Source: Flavobacterium lacisediminis
GTDB taxonomy: Bacteria > Bacteroidota > Bacteroidia > Flavobacteriales > Flavobacteriaceae
Length of the DNA stretch: 64,000 nucleotides
Assembly: GCF_025909975.1 (NCBI RefSeq)
Contig: NZ_JAPCIO010000006.1
Location: 62,001 to 126,000 of the forward strand
Direction of reading: 5' to 3'
Shown here: positions 51,859-59,322 of the stretch, piece by piece
Layout: each line of letters opens with the position of its first letter
How positions within the stretch are numbered: position 1 is the first letter of the stretch
The notes under the pieces: generated by a model
The model's input: only the letters and a program-made list of their open reading frames with translations
What the model was told of the DNA's origin: nothing
Database searches by the model: none
Translations under genes and position numbers: made by a program

Positions 51859-52902
51859 ATGAATTGGAAAGCCAAAACTTTACTACACAAAGGAACACCT
51901 AGAATTGCTGTTTATTTTGAAAAAAACACGGAATTAATTGCGCGCATTAAAACTTTTGAAGATGCAAGGTGGAGTCCTACTAACAAATACTGGCATTTAC
52001 CCGATACTGAAGCTAATCGATTGCATTTTAATCTTCCATTAGCCCATACTTTAGTTCCAAATGCTGAAGGAATTTCAAGCATTGAAACATTCAAACGCTA
52101 TCTTTTATCAAAGCGCTACAGCCCAAATACGATTAACACATACAGCGAGGCTTTGAAATCGTTTTTAACTTTTTGCAACACAAAAGCCGTAAAGGACATT
52201 ACTAACGAAGATGTGATTTTATACAACAATGATTATATTTTAAAGCATAATTTATCTTCTTCGTATCAAAATCAGATTGTGAATGCTATTAAACTGTATT
52301 TTAAGATTGTAAAAGACACTGCAATTGAAATTGACAAAATACATAGACCAAAACGAGAAAAAGTATTACCTAATGTTTTGAGTAAAGAAGAGGTGAAAGC
52401 AATTATTTCTGCTCCTACAAACCAAAAACACAAAACAATGTTAAGTTTAATTTATTCTTGTGGGCTAAGATGTGGTGAGTTATTAGCACTTCAACCTCAT
52501 CATATTGATTCTAAAAGAAATATAGTTTTACTGAAAAATTCAAAAGGGAAAAAGGACAGAATTGTTCCGTTAAGCCCTAAAATATTAGAACTATTAAGAG
52601 ACTATTATAAAGTTTACAAACCAAAGACTTTTTTATTTGAGGGGCAAAAAGAAGGAACTCCTTATGATGCAAGAAGTTTACAGCTTATATTAAAACAAGC
52701 CTTAAAAAAAACCGGTATCACAAAACCTGCTACATTACATTGGTTGAGGCATAGCTATGCTACTCATTTACTTGAAAGTGGAACTGATTTACGTTATATT
52801 CAGGAACTTTTAGGCCACAACAGTAGCAAAACCACTGAAATTTACACCCATGTAAGTACAAAAAGTATACAACAAATTAAAAGTCCATTTGATGATTTGT
52901 AA
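51859..52902 (+). CDS. Tyrosine recombinase of the cassette array
   Basis: A 347-residue tyrosine recombinase. All catalytic residues are present: Arg204 (CGLRCGELL), Lys229 (SKGKKDR), His294 and Arg297 (HWLRH), His320 (LLGH) and Tyr329 (EIYTH). An N-terminal domain (1-75) precedes the SAM-like DNA-binding domain (about 76-155). Between the Lys hairpin and HxxR there are only about 59 residues, so the extra helix of true integron integrases (IntI) has no room. Its end (KSPFDDL) and GITKPATLHWLRHSYATHLLE strongly resemble both IntI and the IS91-associated Xer-like recombinases. The start at 51859 is preferred over 51808 because it follows the -7 box. It reads into the array of eight cassettes. 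Confidence 0.88.
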   Translation: MNWKAKTLLHKGTPRIAVYFEKNTELIARIKTFEDARWSPTNKYWHLPDTEANRLHFNLPLAHTLVPNAEGISSIETFKRYLLSKRYSPNTINTYSEALKSFLTFCNTKAVKDITNEDVILYNNDYILKHNLSSSYQNQIVNAIKLYFKIVKDTAIEIDKIHRPKREKVLPNVLSKEEVKAIISAPTNQKHKTMLSLIYSCGLRCGELLALQPHHIDSKRNIVLLKNSKGKKDRIVPLSPKILELLRDYYKVYKPKTFLFEGQKEGTPYDARSLQLILKQALKKTGITKPATLHWLRHSYATHLLESGTDLRYIQELLGHNSSKTTEIYTHVSTKSIQQIKSPFDDL

Positions 52903-52913
52903 GAAAAATTTAA

Positions 52914-52921
52914 TATATTTG
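52914..52921 (+). promoter_or_regulatory. Pc-like promoter box between integrase and cassettes
   Basis: TATATTTG at 52914-52921, with TTTG at 52888-52891 (22 bp away), points toward the first cassette gene (ATG 53041) and could drive the array as Pc does in other integrons. Confidence 0.45.
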
Positions 52922-52971
52922 ATTTAACTAAAAAAGCGAAACAAAACTTCGTTTATCTACCCATAAATGGC

Positions 52972-53011
52972 TGTATATACGAAACTTTATATCGCATATA
53001 TACAAGTTAGC
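52972..53011 (+). other. Candidate attI recombination site
   Basis: This sequence precedes cassette 1. It has an imperfect inverted repeat of recombinase-like half-sites (TGTATATACGA at 52972-52982 and TCGCATATATACA at 52992-53004), immediately followed by the crossover core GTTAGC at 53006-53011, identical to the R' core of attC1-3. The position matches that of attI. No experiment supports it, and the half-sites were found by eye. Confidence 0.55.
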
Positions 53012-53040
53012 AGCAATGTAATCAGCAATATCTTAAAATC

Positions 53041-53478
53041 ATGAATGACTTAGATTTTTTCGAAATATCTGGAAATGGAAACTCTATAAAGATTGAATTA
53101 CTCGGATTAAATAATCCGAATGCTGAATTAGGTTATGATGCAAATTGGATTGGTGGCAATGTAAGCGTCAAAGCTGGTGCATTTTTCGGAAAATTTAAAG
53201 CTGATTTTATTACAAGTGACTTTCCTAGCTTTAAAAATCAACTTGAAAAACTTTACGAAAATCTGAATGGTTTTGCTGAATTTTATACTTTGGAAAATCA
53301 AGTTGAAATCAAAATAAAAGGTGATGGAATTGGGCATTTAAATGCAGTTTGTGAAGTAGTTGATTTTCCTGGCGATGGTAATGAGTTAAAATTTCAAATT
53401 GAATTTGACCAAACACATTTACCATTAATCATAAAACAGCTTACACAAATTGAAAGTAAATACACATCGAAAACATAA
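53041..53478 (+). CDS. Cassette 1 gene: WapI-type immunity-like protein
   Basis: A 145-residue soluble beta-rich protein. The sequence IGGNVSVKAGAFFGKFKADFITSDF, then YENLNGFAEFYTLENQVEIKIKGDGIGHL and LKFQIEFDQTHLPLIIKQL, has the outline of WapI-type immunity proteins (DUF6228-like) that neutralise contact-dependent toxins. This is a recollection of the family, not a database match. No toxin gene is next to it. A stand-alone immunity gene would fit the role of cassettes as defence against neighbours. Confidence 0.6.
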   Translation: MNDLDFFEISGNGNSIKIELLGLNNPNAELGYDANWIGGNVSVKAGAFFGKFKADFITSDFPSFKNQLEKLYENLNGFAEFYTLENQVEIKIKGDGIGHLNAVCEVVDFPGDGNELKFQIEFDQTHLPLIIKQLTQIESKYTSKT

Positions 53479-53489
53479 AATACACAGCT

Positions 53490-53620
53490 GCTAACAACGG
53501 TTTGTCACAATAGCTTATACTCTACTCCGGCTGAAAATCCGCTGGATTTTCAACTCGTAGTTTTCATAAGAACATTTTTCGTAAATTAGCCGCTACTGCG
53601 CCAAGCCGCGGAACGTTAGC
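53490..53620 (+). repeat. attC site 1
   Basis: The 5' arm GCTAACAACGGTTTGTCAC pairs imperfectly with the 3' arm GCGCCAAGCCGCGGAACG followed by TTAGC. It ends cassette 1 and shares the core of cassette 2. In the centre a 9-bp hairpin (TGAAAATCC 53532-53540, GGATTTTCA 53544-53552) precedes a promoter-like TAAATTAG (53582-53589). The own-cassette ends GTTAGCAGCAATGTA and, on the complement, GTTAGCAGCTGTGTA match at 13 of 15 positions. Confidence 0.85.
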
Positions 53621-53646
53621 AAACATATATAACCCGAACTATAAAA

Positions 53647-54315
53647 ATGAGTTTAGTAGAATTTGCATTTAAAATTTATCAAGACATAACTGGAAGCGAT
53701 AAGTCGTTTTTAAAGAAATTCTATATTTACATTTTAATTATATTTGGTTTGTATGTTGCGGACAATATAATTGGTTTTTCATATTATCAAAGCGTTAGCA
53801 GTAAAATAGAGAAAACCAAAGAAATAAATTCTATATTAAAAGATAGTGCAGTTTTATCTAAAAGTGAAATAACTAAACTAAAACTTTTAAGAAGCGATAT
53901 AATAAATCGCAAAACAATTAAAGATAACGTTTATTCTTTTTTCTCAAACATATCTTTTATTAGTAGTAAAAATCCAATTACTACAAAACCTATTGAAACT
54001 AATCCCATAATTGAAAGAAATCCTGATTTACATTTTTATACTTCATCTGCTTCTATTTTATTAATTATGATTATTTTCTTTTTTGCAGGTTTAATAGATA
54101 GACAATCTCCTTTACCGCAAAAAATAATAACTATAATTGTTGTTGAACTAATATTATACCCATTTGCTTTTTTATTTTCTAAAGTATTATATTTAATACC
54201 AGTTATAAATGAAAAACCGACAATAAACTATGTGTTAAATGTAGTTTTATCATTTTTAATTCCTTATTTACTATACTACATACCAACTAAATTGAATAAA
54301 AAATATAAATATTAA
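53647..54315 (+). CDS. Cassette 2 gene: membrane protein, unknown
   Basis: A 222-residue membrane protein with about four hydrophobic helices (near 25-45, 133-150, 160-182 and 196-215), and a charged, mostly helical domain between the first and second. Ends with a basic tail (KLNKKYKY). I do not recognise the family. The codon and base composition is very AT-rich, like the other cassettes. No signal peptide is evident. Confidence 0.65.
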   Translation: MSLVEFAFKIYQDITGSDKSFLKKFYIYILIIFGLYVADNIIGFSYYQSVSSKIEKTKEINSILKDSAVLSKSEITKLKLLRSDIINRKTIKDNVYSFFSNISFISSKNPITTKPIETNPIIERNPDLHFYTSSASILLIMIIFFFAGLIDRQSPLPQKIITIIVVELILYPFAFLFSKVLYLIPVINEKPTINYVLNVVLSFLIPYLLYYIPTKLNKKYKY

Positions 54316-54322
54316 TACGTTT

Positions 54323-54443
54323 GCTAACAGCGGTTTAGCAATAGTGCAAATATTTGAGTTACTACGTTTCGCTATCATAAATAAATTTATATTAAATTTG
54401 TCTTTACGATGTTTGCACCATCGCTAAGCCACAAAACGTTAGC
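54323..54443 (+). repeat. attC site 2
   Basis: 5' arm GCTAACAGCGGTTTAGCAAT, 3' arm ATCGCTAAGCCACAAAACGT, then TAGC. It ends cassette 2. In the centre TAAATTTG (54393-54400) matches TAnnTTTG. The own-cassette ends GTTAGCAAACATATA and GTTAGCAAACGTATT agree except at positions 11 and 15. Confidence 0.85.
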
Positions 54444-54452
54444 TGTGATTTT

Positions 54453-55226
54453 ATGACGACAGTGCAAGAAATAAGAAATAAGGTAAAAATGTTCCGACCA
54501 ACAAGTCAGGATTTAATTCTCTTTGATCCCAATCTGAACGACAATTCAACTCGACTTTTAAAATTCAAAGATGACCAAGATAACAGATATAAAATTTTTG
54601 TATTTACGGACACTGTTAAGTTGGAAACACCTTTGACAACTTCTTTGCTTTTCTCCATAAACTATCCTGACAAAGTATGCTTAGCAAAAAAACTGTTGTT
54701 TGAAGAAAGTGGAATTGGGAAAATATATACGGACAACTCACAAAACGAACAGATTCAACTTTGCATAAAACTTCTAATGGACAACCTTAAATCATTAAAC
54801 TTCGAAATAAATGAAGGTTTAACAGTTTATAGAAATTCAATACAACTTACATTGAAGCAAGACAGACAAATGCTAGCAGAAATTGAAGGTTTAAAAAAAA
54901 TAAAATCAATAGTTGAGTACAATTTTCCCGATGAAACTGGAAAAATTCATTTCTCTGATTTACCAACAGACTTAAGACATATGCTAAAGAAATTTGAGAG
55001 TTTAGCTATTTCAGACGACTTTGAAAGAGAAGAGAAAATTCTAACCTTAACAGAAAAGCAACGCATAGATTTCATTGAATCAATTCAGCCAAAGCTTGAA
55101 AATATAAATGTATTCCTAGACACTTTTAGTGAAATACAATTATCCGAAGGAGCAATACGACTTCAAAATTTAGCAAAACTATTCATTGAATTGACAAATC
55201 AACACCAAAATAAAAACCACAGCTAA
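54453..55226 (+). CDS. Cassette 3 gene: unknown cytoplasmic protein
   Basis: A 257-residue soluble protein of unknown family, without signal peptide or membrane helix. It starts MTTVQEIRNKVKMFRPTSQD and has a beta-rich first half (up to about residue 110) and a long alpha/coiled-coil second half (about 130-250) rich in Glu and Lys. No catalytic motif recognised. It begins 9 bp after attC2 ends. Confidence 0.6.
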   Translation: MTTVQEIRNKVKMFRPTSQDLILFDPNLNDNSTRLLKFKDDQDNRYKIFVFTDTVKLETPLTTSLLFSINYPDKVCLAKKLLFEESGIGKIYTDNSQNEQIQLCIKLLMDNLKSLNFEINEGLTVYRNSIQLTLKQDRQMLAEIEGLKKIKSIVEYNFPDETGKIHFSDLPTDLRHMLKKFESLAISDDFEREEKILTLTEKQRIDFIESIQPKLENINVFLDTFSEIQLSEGAIRLQNLAKLFIELTNQHQNKNHS

Positions 55227-55352
55227 CAGCAGTTTGGCGCAATAGCTAATTTATTTTCCAATCTAAATTTTTCTTCCCGAAAATGTTTATCTTTAACCGA
55301 AAATAATACGTTCGCTGGCGCCGCTACTGTCGCCAAGCTGCGAAACGTTAGC
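55222..55352 (+). repeat. attC site 3
   Basis: 5' arm GCTAACAGCAGTTTGGCGC, 3' arm TGTCGCCAAGCTGCGAAACG then TTAGC. It overlaps the stop codon region of gene 3 by 5 bp. The centre holds TATCTTTA (55288-55295), similar to the -7 box but without the final G, and TTATCTTTAACCGAAAATAA shared with attC7. The own-cassette ends GTTAGCTGTGATTTT and GTTAGCTGTGGTTTT match 14 of 15. Confidence 0.85.
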
Positions 55353-55370
55353 TACAATTACAGAAAAACT

Positions 55371-56018
55371 GTGCGAATTCAAACCGTAACATCAGAAATG
55401 ATAAATATATTAGGTATTTTTTTAGTCGTAACAATCATAATTTTTTCATTAATCACATTCATAATTAATAAGAATGATAATGAGATTCAAAATAATAAAA
55501 TATACAAAATCAGTATATCAAGACATTTCGTAAGATTATGCATGCCGATAAATTGGTTTTTGATTTCTATTTTATTCTTTCCATTAGGCAGTTTAGCAAT
55601 CGTAATGTTTACTTCGAAGAATTATCTCGTCGGATTTATAGGAATCGTTATCACAACATCTTCAATAATTCTATTTTATTTCTCAATTTTGGCTTTCATG
55701 TTACACAAACAATATTCTAAAATAGAAAAAAACAGAGCTATGACTTTTGATAAAGAAAAAAGATCAATAACTATTTTAAATACAAAAAACTCAAATCAAA
55801 TAATCCTTACCGAAAATAATATTAAAGGTATTCAAATCAATTTATATACTGGAAACCAACGAAAACCTATATCAGAATATGAATATATCAAGTATTTCAC
55901 AAATGAAAATGATGAAATTATTATAACCAGTTTACAAACAAACATATCGAACTTAGATAGTTTCTTTAAAGGAGTAAAAAGAAATTCAATTTATAGAAAA
56001 ATAAACTGGATAAAATAG
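55371..56018 (+). CDS. Cassette 4 gene: membrane protein with PH-like C-terminal region
   Basis: A protein of 215 residues from a GTG at 55371, or 206 from the ATG at 55398 (MINILGIFLVV); the start is undecided because the GTG lies well placed 18 bp after the attC3. Three N-terminal helices (about 12-33, 57-78, 85-110) are followed by a beta-rich C-terminal part ending FFKGVKRNSIYRKINWIK that resembles bacterial PH-like domains. Function unknown. Confidence 0.6.
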   Translation: MRIQTVTSEMINILGIFLVVTIIIFSLITFIINKNDNEIQNNKIYKISISRHFVRLCMPINWFLISILFFPLGSLAIVMFTSKNYLVGFIGIVITTSSIILFYFSILAFMLHKQYSKIEKNRAMTFDKEKRSITILNTKNSNQIILTENNIKGIQINLYTGNQRKPISEYEYIKYFTNENDEIIITSLQTNISNLDSFFKGVKRNSIYRKINWIK

Positions 56019-56026
56019 TAACTGTA

Positions 56027-56188
56027 GCTAACAGCGGTTTTAAGAAATGGCGGGGACAGTGTGTAATTGGAGGAGTTCGTGAAAGCACTTCAGTGCTTTT
56101 TTTATCAATTATCTTAAAACCTTTTCGGTATATTTGTATTGGGCAGTGACAAATTTTAGCCACTTCTTAAAGCCTCAAAACGTTATAA
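56027..56188 (+). repeat. attC site 4
   Basis: 5' arm GCTAACAGCGGTTTTAAGAA, 3' arm TTCTTAAAGCCTCAAAACG with the core GTTATAA of cassette 5. The centre holds a terminator-like hairpin (AAAGCAC 56082-56088, GTGCTTT 56093-56099, then T4) followed by TATATTTG (56129-56136). The own-cassette ends GTTAGCTACAATTAC and GTTAGCTACAGTTAC match 14 of 15. The first 50 nt resemble attC5. Confidence 0.85.
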
Positions 56189-56248
56189 GCAAGCCACCCA
56201 AAATTGTGGAAATCAATGACCTTAATTTAAATTCTAACTCTAGAACCT

Positions 56249-56887
56249 ATGGGATTTAGCTCACAAAGTTTCAATCATTATTTGATAGCAAAAAAAGCGT
56301 TTGAACAATATTCAGAACCAAATGATGCTTTAATTACAATTATGTTTTCCACTATGTTTATTGAAGCTGTATTAAATGATACTATTTGCGGTGAAAATCT
56401 AACACACGAATTACTTGTAAAAAATAATATAGATTCAAAAGAATTAGACAGATATAAATTCGACTTTGATATTTATCAAGACCAAATTGCATTTTATTAC
56501 AAAATAGAAGTCCTTTTCGAGAAAAACGGAAAACAAAATTTCACTAATGATATTGAATATATAGAGTTAAAACATTTGGTTTCGTTAAGAAATTCCATTG
56601 CACATTTAAAACCCATTATTAAAGATGAAAATGGATTTCCAAAAAACAAAATTTCAAAATCCGCTCTTAATTATCTGAAACAGAAAAAAATGGTTAACGA
56701 TCCATATGGTATTGGCGTTGACTGGATTGATCGAATATCAAATAAACAAGTTTCTGAATGGGCGTTAACTGTTACAAAGCAAACTATAGAATATTTATAT
56801 AATTCTACTTGTTACCCACCATTAGGAATTCCACAACTAGATTTTTACTGCTTAAAGTTGTCCATTGGAAAATATAAAAATATTTGA
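56249..56887 (+). CDS. Cassette 5 gene: HEPN-like protein
   Basis: A 212-residue, mostly helical soluble protein. The segment SLRNSIAHLKP carries RNSIAH (Arg114 to His119), the R-x4-H motif that is the catalytic signature of HEPN-domain RNases of toxin-antitoxin, Abi and CRISPR systems. The first part (FEQYSEPNDALITIMFSTMFIEAVLNDTI) fits a helical HEPN bundle. The RNase role is therefore likely but not established; no antitoxin gene is in the cassette. Family details such as RiboL-PSP or Swt1-like could not be assigned. Confidence 0.68.
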   Translation: MGFSSQSFNHYLIAKKAFEQYSEPNDALITIMFSTMFIEAVLNDTICGENLTHELLVKNNIDSKELDRYKFDFDIYQDQIAFYYKIEVLFEKNGKQNFTNDIEYIELKHLVSLRNSIAHLKPIIKDENGFPKNKISKSALNYLKQKKMVNDPYGIGVDWIDRISNKQVSEWALTVTKQTIEYLYNSTCYPPLGIPQLDFYCLKLSIGKYKNI

Positions 56888-56918
56888 ATTTAATTCAATA
56901 ACTAAACCTAAGGCCTGC

Positions 56919-57083
56919 TTATAACAGCGGTTTTGTGAAATGGCGGGGTAAGTGTATAATTGGAGGAGCCAGTGCTTGCACTTCTCTCCTATTTTTCAAC
57001 TTTTTTCTTTCAAACTTTTCAGTATATTTGTAAGCATCAGTAATAAAATTCCGCCACTTCACAAAGCCGGCTGGACGTTGTGC
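56919..57083 (+). repeat. attC site 5
   Basis: 5' arm TTATAACAGCGGTTTTGTGA, 3' arm TTCACAAAGCCGGCTGGACG with the core GTTGTGC of cassette 6. Centre: a short hairpin AGTGCTTGCACT, then TATATTTG (57023-57030). Shares its first half closely with attC4 (AAATGGCGGGG, AATTGGAGGAG). The own-cassette ends GTTATAAGCAAGCCA and GTTATAAGCAGGCCT match 13 of 15. Confidence 0.85.
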
Positions 57084-57113
57084 GTAATGTTACCGACGAA
57101 TCGAAACAAAAAA

Positions 57114-57530
57114 ATGATAAAGAATATTTTAGAAAATTTAAAGACTGATAAAACTCAAAGAATTGTTTATTCATTTGGATTATTATTATTATTATGGTTA
57201 TTTGTTTGGAGTGATAATTTTCAATTTATAAATGGTGAAACTTTTGTTATTTACCTTATTCAAATTTTATTACCATTATTTTTTATAACAATACAAATAT
57301 TTTATAACAATAAAGTTATTTGGAAAATACTCTTTATATATTCAATAATCTATAGTTTATGGATAATAAATAATGTTTTTTCGGATATATCACGTGAAAT
57401 GAATAGAGATTATGCTCCATATCCAAATTTGTTCGTAGGACAAATTAGAATTTGGATAATTTTAGGCTCAATAATTTTAATTGTGAATTGGATAATTTGG
57501 AAAATAAAACCAATAAAAAATACTTTATAA
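57114..57530 (+). CDS. Cassette 6 gene A: small membrane protein
   Basis: A 138-residue membrane protein from the ATG at 57114 (MIKNILENLKTDKTQR) with four hydrophobic helices (about 21-36, 42-66, 70-85, 114-133). The frame stays open further upstream through attC5, which is not credible as coding. It is followed 2 bp later by gene B, so it is the only cassette with two genes. Function unknown. Confidence 0.62.
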   Translation: MIKNILENLKTDKTQRIVYSFGLLLLLWLFVWSDNFQFINGETFVIYLIQILLPLFFITIQIFYNNKVIWKILFIYSIIYSLWIINNVFSDISREMNRDYAPYPNLFVGQIRIWIILGSIILIVNWIIWKIKPIKNTL

Positions 57531-57532
57531 AA

Positions 57533-57892
57533 ATGACAATTAAAAGACTTACAAATAATTGGCTTGAAAAGTATCGCTCTATGTGGGAGAAACAAAGTTT
57601 TGAAATAATTATTCATAATTGGTCTGAAGACAGAACTGAAAATAGCATTGAAATTGAAATCCATAAAGGAAATTTAATGTCATCAATCACAATTTGGGAA
57701 TCTGGAGCTTGTGATTTTTTACAAATCTATAAAGACAAAGATATTAATAGTGATAATAAATACTTTAAAAATGTAATATTAAAAACTGAAAACCAATTGA
57801 ATTGGGAACTTGATAATTTCTTCTGTAATTATGAAAGTTTAGGAGGAAGTTCAATTGACCCAGTTCATCATTCAGAAAAGTTTATTATATAA
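57533..57892 (+). CDS. Cassette 6 gene B: unknown soluble protein
   Basis: A 119-residue soluble protein, start MTIKRLTNNWLEKYRS at 57533, separated by 2 bp from gene A and therefore co-translated. It is rich in Trp, Tyr and Asn with a mixed alpha/beta outline (FEIIIHNWSEDRTENSIEIEI), and resembles small immunity-type proteins in size and composition, but I recognise no specific family. Confidence 0.6.
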   Translation: MTIKRLTNNWLEKYRSMWEKQSFEIIIHNWSEDRTENSIEIEIHKGNLMSSITIWESGACDFLQIYKDKDINSDNKYFKNVILKTENQLNWELDNFFCNYESLGGSSIDPVHHSEKFII

Positions 57893-57900
57893 AACACTAC

Positions 57901-58037
57901 GCACAACAGCGGTTTAAAAATATGGCTGGTTTCGGGAATTTTTGAAATGGCTCAGTTGTTTAATTTAAAGTTTTGGTTATATTTGTGAAGGCTTGGTGTT
58001 GCATTTTCGCCACATTTTCAAGCCGCAGAACGTTACC
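57901..58037 (+). repeat. attC site 6
   Basis: 5' arm GCACAACAGCGGTTTAAAAA, 3' arm TTTCAAGCCGCAGAACG with the core GTTACC of cassette 7. The centre holds a complete promoter: TTG (57956-57958), 19 bp, TATATTTG (57978-57985). The own-cassette ends GTTGTGCGTAATGTT and GTTGTGCGTAGTGTT match 14 of 15. Confidence 0.85.
57956..57985 (+). promoter_or_regulatory. Promoter inside attC6
   Basis: TTG-N19-TATATTTG matches the phylum consensus with optimal spacing, pointing at the cassette 7 gene 69 bp downstream. It is the clearest of the attC-borne promoters. Confidence 0.65.
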
Positions 58038-58054
58038 TGTAATTTTAAAAAAAA

Positions 58055-58717
58055 ATGAGAAGAAAAATTGAATTTACGAAAGAAACAATTTTACCTAATT
58101 TAGTTTTCATATTTAGTGTAATTAACATTATAAACAACATATCTAATTTAAATATTTCAATAGTTTTATCCCTAATTGGAATTTGTGGTACAATTCTTTT
58201 TTATAATCAAAATAACATTTCTAGTAAATTAATATACATTTGGTTAATTGCTCAAGTAATTATTATTGAACCAATATTTAATTTAAATCAATTAGGTTTT
58301 ACTTTATCTTTTAGCTTAGGTTTTGGAGATTATAATCTAAGTATCAATTTTCTTCCATTATTGTTTTTAGGCTTGATTAAAGTAATTGAATCGGCAAACT
58401 TAATTGGAAAACAAATCAATTTAATGGAATTTAGAGAAAATACAATTTCAGAATTCCTACCAATTAGAGGAATAATTACTCAACGTTTAGATTTTAATGA
58501 AAATAAAAATTGGCTACTTATTGATTTAGAAAACCAACTTGAATTTGAGGGAAAAAAAATTGACAAAGTTTTAATAAAAAATAAAGATGCAGAAAAATCA
58601 ATCAAACTCAAAAAGAAAAATCAGATTGCTCATTTGAGATTAGTTACTGACGAATCTAAACTTTTGTCGAGTGAACTAAGTGAATTTCCATTTATTGACT
58701 GGATTCGTTGTGAATAA
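58055..58717 (+). CDS. Cassette 7 gene: membrane protein with soluble C-terminal domain
   Basis: A 220-residue protein with four N-terminal helices (about 12-30, 33-50, 58-75, 97-115) and a C-terminal cytoplasmic domain of about 95 residues with many Lys and Glu (ENQLEFEGKKIDKVLIKNKDAEKSIKLKKK). It starts 17 bp after attC6. The family is not recognised; no catalytic motif. Confidence 0.62.
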   Translation: MRRKIEFTKETILPNLVFIFSVINIINNISNLNISIVLSLIGICGTILFYNQNNISSKLIYIWLIAQVIIIEPIFNLNQLGFTLSFSLGFGDYNLSINFLPLLFLGLIKVIESANLIGKQINLMEFRENTISEFLPIRGIITQRLDFNENKNWLLIDLENQLEFEGKKIDKVLIKNKDAEKSIKLKKKNQIAHLRLVTDESKLLSSELSEFPFIDWIRCE

Positions 58718-58727
58718 AAAAACTACA

Positions 58728-58857
58728 GGTAACAGGCGTTTGGCAAGATTGCGAATTTTGTAGTAAATTCACATTTACATTTCGCAAGAAATTTTATCTT
58801 TAACAGAAAATAATCGGTTCCTAAGCTCGCAACCTCGCCAAGCGCCGGAACGTTAAC
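58728..58857 (+). repeat. attC site 7
   Basis: 5' arm GGTAACAGGCGTTTGGCAAG, 3' arm CCTCGCCAAGCGCCGGAACG with the core GTTAAC of cassette 8. Centre: TATCTTTA (58795-58802), shared in context with attC3. The own-cassette ends GTTACCTGTAATTTT and GTTACCTGTAGTTTT match 14 of 15. Confidence 0.85.
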
Positions 58858-58871
58858 TGCAAGCTTAAAAA

Positions 58872-59303
58872 ATGAAAATTCCAGAAACTTCAAACGACTT
58901 CAAAAATGAATTCTATTCTTCAATTGACTTAATTGAAAAAATTGGAGATTTAAGAATAAGACAACTGACTGAAAAACTGAACAAAGTGTCGGAAGAAATT
59001 ATTGTTATTGGAATAATTGATATTTTTGAAAATACTGAAAGACCAACATCCCAATATACTGACCAAAAATTCGCTGGGAAAATATTAACCAAACTAAAAC
59101 CTAAAACTGATATTAATTTAAGCGATATTCTAAAATCCACTCTTGGAAATTGGAATAAAAGCGTTGAAGAGTTTCCTTTTTGGCTAAAAGAAAATTACGG
59201 AATTGATTTACTCAAAAGCAAACTAACCGAATTTGAAACTCAAAATTTAACCGAAATAGAACGAGACAAACTGAATACAATGAAATGGTGGCTGAAAATA
59301 TGA
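58872..59303 (+). CDS. Cassette 8 gene: unknown soluble protein
   Basis: A 143-residue soluble protein with N-terminal helices (about 12-50) and a Trp-rich end (NTMKWWLKI). No signal peptide, no membrane helix, no family recognised. It begins 15 bp after attC7. Composition is similar to the other cassette genes. Confidence 0.62.
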   Translation: MKIPETSNDFKNEFYSSIDLIEKIGDLRIRQLTEKLNKVSEEIIVIGIIDIFENTERPTSQYTDQKFAGKILTKLKPKTDINLSDILKSTLGNWNKSVEEFPFWLKENYGIDLLKSKLTEFETQNLTEIERDKLNTMKWWLKI

Positions 59304-59322
59304 AATAGAATAAAAGCCAGCA

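Noticed and set aside
56952..57113. Long N-terminal extension of cassette 6 gene A
   Set aside because: It reads through attC5 and its promoter box; the ATG at 57114 follows the cassette boundary.
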